DNA of 64,000 nucleotides, taken from Carettochelys insculpta. Taxonomy: Eukaryota > Chordata > Testudines > Carettochelyidae. Where the stretch lies: positions 202,289,501 to 202,353,500 of the forward strand of contig NC_134139.1 in assembly GCF_033958435.1 (NCBI RefSeq), in the 5' to 3' direction. Every line of letters starts with the position of its first letter. Within the stretch, counting starts at the first letter, position 1. This document shows positions 56,360-64,000 of the stretch, piece after piece. The notes under the pieces are model-generated. The model did no database searches and was not told where the DNA came from. It worked only from the letters and a program-made list of their open reading frames with translations. The translations under genes and the position numbers were made by a program.

Positions 56360-56500
56360 TGGCGACCTGGGTTCCAATCTCAGCTGTGCCCCAGACACTC
56401 CCATAAGCTGCTCTGTGCCTCAGTTTCCCCATCCGCGCAATGGGGCTCACAGCACTGCCCTGCCTTCCAAAGGGAAAGACAGTCACGACTGTGATGTGCT
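56360..56500 (+). mobile_element. MIR-like SINE fragment
   Basis: GACCTGGGTTCCAATCTCAGC, TGTGCCTCAGTTTCCCC and GCGCAATGGGGCTCAC. Intronic in STMN4, antisense to the gene. Confidence 0.75.
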
Positions 56501-57240
56501 CAGAGGTGGGCAACAGCCATGGGGGACCAAGGAAAGACCTTAACCAGAGACACAGACCCATGTGGGTTGGCAGCTGGGGACATTCCAGAAGGAGAGTCAA
56601 TGAGCGTGCCTGGGTGTGAGATGGAAAGAGGCGGAGGCCTGCAGATGGCCTTGAGAGGTAGCCATCTCACTCAGCTGTTTGTCCCATCTGCCTGGCCTGG
56701 TCCCTACTCCCAGCCCTGGCCTGCCAGGCCATCCCTCAGGGCTACCAGCAGCCAGCTGCCTTGCAATGAAGAATAAAGCAGCTGAGATGAAAGGCAATGT
56801 GGAGGGAGCCAGGAAGCAAGGATGGCTCAGCGAGGGAGAAGGGCAAAGCACAGGGCTGGGGCTCAGGAGCACGGAGTACAGCTCCCAGTTCTGCCACAGG
56901 CTTGCCTGTGGGCCCATGGCTCTAGGTGGGTTTGGGTTTAGGGGTTTGGGGGCTGCCCAGCAGAGAAGTGCAAGGCCCAGCTGCCAGGCGGGCAGAACTC
57001 TCTTTCCTGATTTCGGTGTCTCCTGGCAGAGTCTCGGAGGATTGTTCTGCTGCTAAGAAAGGGATTTTCCCAAGCTGGGCAGCCCGGAGAGAACTGCCGG
57101 AGGAGGGTGGGAAGGGGAAGGGCTGGTGCTGAGGGGCTGAGCTGGTGCTCCAGATGTGGGCACCTCCAGGTGGTATCTGCAGCCATGAGCTCTCTCCTTG
57201 AGTCAGGTGCCTCAGCCTGGCCAGCAGCCCAGTCCCTAGC

Positions 57241-58425
57241 AGCGAGGACAGGCCATAGGTACAGAAACGGGCAGATAGGCCTGAAGTCCACCACGCCGGG
57301 GCGGCTCAGCTTGTCAGAGTGACTGCTCACGTCCCACCTAACGCCCCAGGGGCTGATGTTTCAAGGTGGCGTAAGCTAATGAGACGCGTCTCCCAGCTGA
57401 GGGCAGGGAACTGCCGGGCTCTCCTGGTGCGCCAGGTCAGCTCTGAGCAGAGCTTCCGCCAGGTACCGATCGGTGCCTGTGGCAGAAGGGCCGGAGACGG
57501 GCCACCCAGAAGCTGCGTCTACACGTGCACGCTACTTCGAAGTAGCGGCACCAACTTCGAAATAGCGCCCGTCGCGTCTACACACGTCGGGCGCTATTTC
57601 GAAGTTAACTTCGACGTTAGGCGGCGAGACGTCGAAGTCACTAACCTCATGAGGAGATAGGAATAGCGCCCTACTTCGACGTTCAACGTCGAAGTAGGGA
57701 CCGTGTAGACGATCCGCGTCCTGCAACGTCGAAATTGCTGGGTCCTCCATGGCGGCCATCAGCTGGGGGGTTGAGAGATGCTCTCTCTCCAGCCCCTGCG
57801 GGGCTCTATGGTCACCGTGGGCAGCAGCCCTTAGCCCAGGGCTTCTGGCTGCTTCTGCGGCAGCTGGGGATCCATGCTGCAGGCACAGGGTCTGCAACCA
57901 GTTGTCAGCTCTGTGTATCTTGTGTTGTTTAGTGCAACTGTGTCTGGGAGGGGCCCTTTAAGGGAGCGGCTGGCTGTTGAGTCCGCCCTGTGACCCTGTC
58001 TGCAGCTGTGCCTGGCATCCCTATTTCGATGTGTGCTACTTTGACGTGTAGACGTTCCCTCGCAGCGCCTATTTCGATGTTGGGCTGAGCAACGTCGAAG
58101 TTGAACATCGATGTTGCCGGCCCTGGAGGACGTGTAGACGTTATTCATCGAAATAGACTATTTCGATGTCGCAACATCGAAATAAGCTATTTCGATGTTG
58201 GCTGCACGTGTAGACGTAGCCAGAGTGACCAGGGGCAGCACAGGCCTCCCATGAAGGACAGCCTGAGGCCCAGGGGAATGCAGGCCGGGTGTGGGAGGGA
58301 GGTCGGATGTGAGTGGGAGGCAGGTAGAGGGACGTGAGCAGTCACTCTGACAAGCTGAGCCGCCCCGGCGTGGTGGACTTCAGGCCTATCTGCCCGTTTC
58401 TGTACCTATGGCCTGTCCTCGCTTT
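57241..58425. repeat. About 95-bp inverted repeat enclosing about 1 kb
   Basis: 57241-57335 (AGCGAGGACAGGCCATAGG ... GCTCACGTCC) is the reverse complement of about 58331-58425 with no mismatch that I could find. A DNA transposon (57513-58223) lies between the arms. All within the STMN4 intron between the last two coding exons. Confidence 0.9.
57513..58223. mobile_element. Non-autonomous DNA transposon rich in TTCGAA/AACGTCGAA
   Basis: Left end GCTGCGTCTACACGTGCACG and right end GCTGCACGTGTAGACGTAGCC are inverted partners. Subterminal clusters of CTACTTCGAAGTAG, ATTTCGAAG, AACGTCGAA and ATTTCGATG pair with one another. CpG sites are well kept, suggesting a recent insertion. No transposase. 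The middle (57740-57960) has short open frames without domain. Confidence 0.8.
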
Positions 58426-58551
58426 GGGCCTCAGGTTCCCCCTCCGGCCAGTGCGACCCCTAACCCTGCCTCTGGCTTAATGTGATAAGACGGCACGCTC
58501 TGCAGAGCGGTCGCCTTCCACGAGGCCCGAGGTAGGGCGCCCTGCGCTCAC

Positions 58552-58743
58552 CTTCTCCTGCAGGCGTTCCAGCATGGCCGCTAAGTGGGCCTCCCGGTTC
58601 TCTTTGTTGGACTCCATCTTGTGCTCCAGCTTCTCCTTGGCCGTCTTGATGAAGTTGTTGTTCTCCTCGATGGCTTTCTGGATGACCTCCCGCTCGTGCT
58701 CCCGCTTCTCCGCCAGGTGCTTCAGGAGCTCCGCTTCCTGGTA
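58552..58743 (-). CDS. STMN4: Stathmin-4 (RB3), tubulin-binding helix exon
   Basis: Encodes 64 residues: [64 protein letters not shown]. This is the long helix of the stathmin-like domain that binds two tubulin heterodimers and promotes sequestration; the motif [16 protein letters not shown] is nearly invariant in the family. - strand acceptor GTGGGTGCAG before TAC at 58743, donor GTGAGC after 58552, phase 0 at both ends. An apparent longer frame into the flanks is intron. Confidence 0.97.
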
Positions 58744-59764
58744 CTGCACCCACAAAGCAAACAGGACAAGCCGGCTGAGCGCTGGGCGAGAGCCGCGTGG
58801 CGTCCCGGGCCCGCTGGGGACAGCGAGGTGCCTGAGTCATGAGTGGAACCAGCTTTCAGCCTGCAATACACAACCTCCCTCTCCACCTGAGCCGCAGCAG
58901 CTGCCTGGGGGATTTAGGAGCCAATCCTCCAAGGCACTTGGGGAGTTAGGCACCTAAATACTAGGAAGATCCAGGCTTTCGCCCCATAACTCCAGCTGCA
59001 GAGCTTCAAGCTCTTAGCTCTGATGGTCCAAAGCCCAGCGATGGCCAAGCTGCCGGACGTTACCCAAGCCCATGGTATTGTATTGTGCTGCCTCCAGCTT
59101 TTCCCCACAGCCCAGTTCAGTCTCACTCTCGGGCTGGCCCATTCCAAGCGACAGGGGCGCCTTGCAACTTTGGGCAGAGCTAAGCCGTGCAAATGCCCCC
59201 CCGTCCTCCCTCCCGGCACGGAGTTAAGGCCAGCCCGGGCTACACGGGGGTGTCCTGGCCTGGGTGACTAGTTGAAGCGGGAGCTGGGAGAGGTCCCTGA
59301 GGACAACTCTCACTCCCCGTCCTGCGAAGGGGGATTGAAAGGCTGGTGCTGGGCCAACCCGCAACCCAGCTGAGCCCCTGCTGGCTGGGTCAGAGCTGGG
59401 GGTGCTGAAGGGATGACGATAACCCCAAAGGGGTGACCGATAGTTCAGGGGCCAGTAAACCAGGTGGCAGGTGCCCACTCAGGGAGCCCTGACGGCTGGA
59501 GGCGCTGACCCAAATCTTAGCAGGCACCTGTGCTTTCTGCCCTGCGGGCTGGGGTGTCCAGAGGAGGGCCCAAGGCTGGGTGTCGGGGGGTCTCCTCCCC
59601 AGGAGCCTCCAACATTTAACTGCCCCCCCAGAGACTGTCTCAGATACTTCCCCGAACCCTCTGCACCTGCTCCCAGGCTGTGGCGCACCAGCAGCCCAAT
59701 GTACCCCAACCGCCAGCCCTCCCCCGCCACACGCAGCCTGAGCCCCACGGGCTCTTCTGCCCAC

Positions 59765-59973
59765 CTTCCGCCGCTCCTCGGCCGCCTCCAGCTTCTTCTG
59801 GATCTCTTCCAGCGAGGGGTCGCGGCGCCGGGGCAGGGAGGCGTTGAACTCGGGGATCCCGTCGAAGGAGGGCGGCTTGAGGATCACCTCGAAGGACTGG
59901 CCAGAGGTGCGCTTGTTGAGCTCGATGACCTCCATGTCCGAGATGACGCACCAGGTGAGGTCAACCGTGTCCG
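59765..59973 (-). CDS. STMN4: Stathmin-4 (RB3), start of the stathmin-like domain
   Basis: Encodes [60 protein letters not shown] and LEAAEERRK after a split Ala codon. The [20 protein letters not shown] lead-in distinguishes STMN4 from its paralogues. It carries the proline-rich regulatory segment with serines in positions corresponding to stathmin phosphorylation sites, and the first part of the tubulin-binding domain. In neurons the protein is anchored to Golgi/vesicle membranes by an N-terminal palmitoylated segment, encoded by exons that must lie beyond 64000. Acceptor CTCCCCCAG before 59973, donor GTGGGC after 59765; phase 1 at the start. Confidence 0.97.
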
Positions 59974-60029
59974 CTGGGGGAGCGAGCGAGTGAGACAAGA
60001 GTTACCGCTCGCACACCAACCCTGCAGCC

Positions 60030-62860
60030 ACTCACGCCCGCTCACGCCCTCCACAGCCACTCACACCGCCCCATAGCCACTCACGCCTGCTCACACCCTC
60101 CACAGCCACTCACGCCTGCTCACGCCCTCCACAACCACTCACACCGCCCCATAGCCACTCACGCCTGCTCACACCCTCCACAGCCACTCACGCCCGCTCA
60201 CGCCCTCCACAGCCACTCACACCGCCCCATAGCCACTCACGCCTGCTCACGCCCTCCACAGCCACTCACACCGCCCCATAGCCACTCACACCTGCTCACA
60301 CCCTCCACAGCCACTCACACCGCCCCATAGCCACTCACGCCTGCTCACGCCCTCCACAGCCACTCACACCGCCCCATAGCCACTCACGCCTGCTCACACC
60401 CTCCACAGCCACTCACGCCTGCTCACGCCCTCCACAGCCACTCACGCCCGCTCACGCCCTCCACAGCCACTCACACCGCCCCATAGCCACTCACACCTGC
60501 TCACACCCTCCACAGACACTCACGCCCGCTCACGCCCTCCACAGCCACTCACACCGCCCCATAGCCACTCACGCCTGCTCACGCCCTCCACAGCCACTCA
60601 CACCGCCCCATAGCCACTCACGCCTGCTCACACCCTCCACAGCCACTCACGCCTGCTCACGCCCTCCACAGCCACTCACGCCCGCTCACGCCCTCCACAG
60701 CCATTCACGCCTGCTCACGCCCCTTCACAGCCACTCACACCGCCCCATAGCCACTCACGCCTGCTCACACCCCTCCACAGCCACTCACACCTGCTCACGC
60801 CCTCCACAGCCACTCACACCACCCCATAGCCACTCACGCCTGCTCACGCCCTCCACAGCCACTCACACCCGCTCACACCCCTTCACAGCCACTCACACCG
60901 CCCCATAGCCACTCACGCCTGCTCACACCCCTCCACAGCCACTCACGCCTGCTCACGCCCTCCACAGCCACTCACACCACCCCATAGCCACTCACGCCTG
61001 CTCACGCCCTCCACAGCCACTCACACCACCCCATAGCCACTCATGCCTGCTCACACCCTCCACAGCCACTCACACCCGCTCACACCCCTTCACAGCCACT
61101 CACACCGCCCCATAGCCACTCACGCCTGCTCACACCCCTCCACAGCCACTCACACCACCCCATAGCCACTCACGCCTGCTCACGCCCTCCACAGCCACTC
61201 ACACCTGCTCACACCCCTTCACAGCCACTCACACCGCCCCATAGCCACTCACGCCTGCTCACACCCCTCCACAGCCACTCACACCACCCCATAGCCACTC
61301 ACGCCTGCTCACGCCCTCCACAGCCACTCACGCCCGCTCACACCCCTCCACAGCCACTCACACCGCCCCATAGCCACTCACGCCTGCTGATGCCCTCCAC
61401 AGCCACTCACACCTGCTCGTGCCCCTCCACAGCCACTCACACCGCCCCATAGCCACTCACACCCGCTCACGCCCTCCACAGCCACTCACGCCTGCTCACA
61501 CCCCTCCACAGCCACTCACACCACCCCATAGCCACTCACGCCTGCTCGCGCCCCTCCACAGCCACTCACTCCGCCCCATAGCCACTCACGCCTGCTCATG
61601 CCCCTCCACAGCCACTCACTCTGCCCCATAGCCACTCACACCTGCTCACGCCCCTTCACAGCTACTCACATCACCCCACAGCCACTCACGCCTGCTCACG
61701 CCCCTCCACAGCCACTCACACCACCCCATAGCCACTCACGCCCCTCCACAGCCACTCACACCCACTCACACCCTCCACAGCCACTCACACCTGCTCACGC
61801 CCCTTCACAGCCACTCACACTGCCCCATAGCCACTCACGCCTGCTCACACCCTCCACAGCCACTCACGCCTGCTCGCGCCCCTCCACAGCCACTCACACC
61901 GCCCCATAGCCACTCACGCCTGCTCACGCCCTCCACAGCCACTCACACCACCCCATAGCCACTCACACCTGCTCACGCCCCTTCACAGCCACTCACACTG
62001 CCCCATAGCCACTCACGCCTGCTCACGCCCTCCACAGCCACTCACGCCTGCTCGCGCCCCTCCACAGCCACTCACACCGCCCCATAGCCACTCACGCCCG
62101 CTCACGCCCTCCACAGCCACTCACGCCTGCTCACGCCCCTCCACAGCCACTCACACCGCCCCATAGCCACTCACGCCTGCTCACGCAGTCCACAGCCACT
62201 CACACCACCCCATAGCCACTCACACCTGCTCGCGCCCCTCCACAGCCACTCACACCGCCCCATAGCCACTCACGCCTGCTCACGCCCCTCCACAGCCACT
62301 CACTCCGCCCCATAGCCACTCACACCTGCTCACGCCCCTTCACAGCTACTCACACCACCCCATAGCCACTCACGCCTGCTCACGCCCCTCCATAGCCACT
62401 CACACCACCCCATAGCCACTCACGCCCCTCCACAGCCACTCACGCCCACTCACACCCTCCACAGCCACTCACACCTGCTCACGCCCCTTCACAGCCACTC
62501 ACACCGCCCCATAGCCACTCACGCCTGCTCACGCCCCTCCACAGCCACTCACACCTCCCCATAGCCACTCACACCTTCTCACGCCCCTCCACAGCCACTC
62601 ACACCGCCTCATAGCCACTCACGTCTGCTCATGTCCCTTCACAGCCACTCACACCGCCCCATAGCCACTCACACCTGCTCACGCCCCTTCACAGCCACTC
62701 ACAACACTCCTGCAGCCACTCACGCCTGCTCACACCCCTCCACAGCAACTCACACCACCCCTGGAGCCACTCATGCCTGCTCACACCCCTTCACAGCCAC
62801 TCACACCCCTTCACAGCCACTCACAATGCTCCTGCAGCCACTCACACACTACATCGCTGT
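60030..62860. repeat. Minisatellite, period about 49 bp, about 2.8 kb
   Basis: The consensus reads CACAGCCACTCACACCGCCC followed by CATAGCCACTCACGCCTGCT and CACGCCCTC. About 55-60 units by arithmetic, with half-length units and single-base variants interspersed. The array lies in the intron upstream of the 59973 exon of STMN4. The + strand is free of stops over long stretches in one frame, which is expected for a 49-bp unit without stop words and is not a gene. Confidence 0.97.
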
Positions 62861-63790
62861 CCACAATCATTCATACCTATTTGCACACTCACCCCCACAG
62901 ATACTCACACCAGCCCTGCAGCCCCTCACACACTCACACCCCTGCAACTACTCCCACCCACTCACACTCACCCACAGCCACTTACACCCCCACTCACACT
63001 GTCCCCCACATTCATGCTCACTGCCCACAGCTTCTCACACCCACTCACATACTCACACCACCCCACAGCCATTCACACCTGCTCCCATGCTCACCCGCCA
63101 TACCTAGTCACACTGCTCCTGCAGCTGCTCACACACGTGCTCCCCCACAGCCACTCACTCGCTCACTCAGTCCCTGGAGCCAGTCACACCCACTTGCACA
63201 CTCACCCCTCAACAGGTGCACACATGCACAGGCACTCAGACTGCCCCCACAGCTTTTCACACCCACTCACAGCGCGCCCTGCAGCCGCTTAATGCACCTG
63301 CTCTCACCCACTCACCCCTCACAATTACTCACACCTGCTTGTACCACTCACACTCAGCCTCCACCGCCACACTGTCTTGCACACTCACCTGCTTGCACAC
63401 TCACCCTTTGCCTCTTCTTGCACACTCACATGCGCTTGCATACTTACACTCCACCGCTGCAAGTTGCTCACACCCTCCATTCCCCACCAGTTGCTCACAC
63501 TCAGTTCTGGTCTCACTTTGTCCTCTGCCATGTGCTCACACCAGCACACACTCATGCTCAGTCCCCTGGCAGCCACTCACACTCACCCACTCCATAACCC
63601 ATACACACTCACACAGTCTCCTGGGATTCACTCACACACACGTGCTCACACACCCATCATTGTCTCCCCCTCCACCTGTGTTCACACCCCTCTAGGTTCA
63701 TTCATCTCCCTCTTTCTCATCCGTACACGCACCCTGGCATTCACACACCCATAGCCTTAGACACAATCCCTCTTACACACACAGGCCAAT
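62861..63790. repeat. Degenerate CACTCACAC-rich tract
   Basis: The 49-bp periodicity fades into irregular CACTCACAC, GCTCACAC and CACTCACCC words. It looks like a decayed flank of the minisatellite. Confidence 0.8.
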
Positions 63791-64000
63791 GGTCACTCAT
63801 CCATCTCCTTGCCCCTTAGCTCCTCTAGCTTCTTCCAAGGCTCCTTTCGCTCACACGTTGGCCACATCACCGCATCAGTCCAAGCACAAACCAGCAGATT
63901 TTAAGGGTCTCTGGCAAGGAGGCGACAGGCTGGACGGGCTTACCCTGGGCAGCATGGCACAGAGGGGCCGTGGCTGGGGATGCCCGGGGAGTGCTTAGCT
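63791..64000. other. STMN4 intron, unassigned
   Basis: No exon of STMN4 or other feature recognised on either strand up to the window edge. Confidence 0.5.

Noticed and set aside
60030..62860. Regular spaced repeats resembling a CRISPR array
   Set aside because: Vertebrate intron; the unit is a continuous tandem repeat without unique spacers, and no cas genes are present.
61419..63695. Long open frames over the minisatellite encoding His/Thr/Pro-rich repeats
   Set aside because: Frames follow from a 49-bp unit without stop words. The composition is repetitive, the region lies in the STMN4 intron, and there are no splice or start features.
63785..64000. Possible STMN4 upstream exon at the right edge
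   Set aside because: On the - strand I could not find the expected N-terminal words or a splice donor; the start exons must lie beyond the window.

Overview
The window is vertebrate genomic DNA: genes split into short exons with GT-AG introns, and roughly half or more of the sequence recognisable as interspersed repeats. Three things point to a turtle, probably a cryptodire: abundant CR1-type LINEs, tRNA-derived SINEs whose 3' ends resemble the CR1 tail (the arrangement described for tortoise/cryptodiran SINEs), and many Penelope-like element (PLE) tails and short palindromic DNA transposons. The species cannot be fixed from this sequence.

Only two protein-coding loci can be supported. On the + strand, five exons between 23772 and 35474 encode at least 306 residues of a secreted-type protein: a helical/coiled N-terminal stretch followed by a complete fibrinogen C-terminal domain (FReD) of the FGL1/angiopoietin-like type. 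The first exon (signal peptide) was not found. On the - strand, the last three coding exons of STMN4 (stathmin-4/RB3) lie at 59973-59765, 58743-58552 and 55527-55468, with a probable 3' UTR running to a polyadenylation signal near 53849. The STMN4 start exons lie beyond the right edge. The two genes are convergent, their ends about 17 kb apart.

Layout. 1-23.7 kb: repeats only, including two copies of a hAT-like element, one of which (8-bp target-site duplication, TSD) contains a twin-primed non-LTR retrotransposon with its own TSD; a PLE at 18.2-19.9 kb interrupted by a solo LTR and by an inverted dimer of PLE tails; and a 334-bp perfect palindrome at 21.1-21.4 kb. 23.7-36.6 kb: the FReD gene, its introns loaded with SINE, CR1, PLE and MITE copies. 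36.6-53.8 kb: intergenic, with a broken reverse-transcriptase copy at 44.3-45.8 kb and an old CR1-like LINE at 49.8-52.5 kb hosting three later insertions. 53.8-64 kb: STMN4, with an inverted repeat enclosing a DNA transposon in one intron and a ~2.8 kb, 49-bp-period minisatellite in the next.

I see no clearly new gene system. The strongest leads are the perfect palindrome, the recurrent head-to-head dimers of PLE tails, the well-dated nested insertions, and the orthology of the FReD gene beside STMN4.
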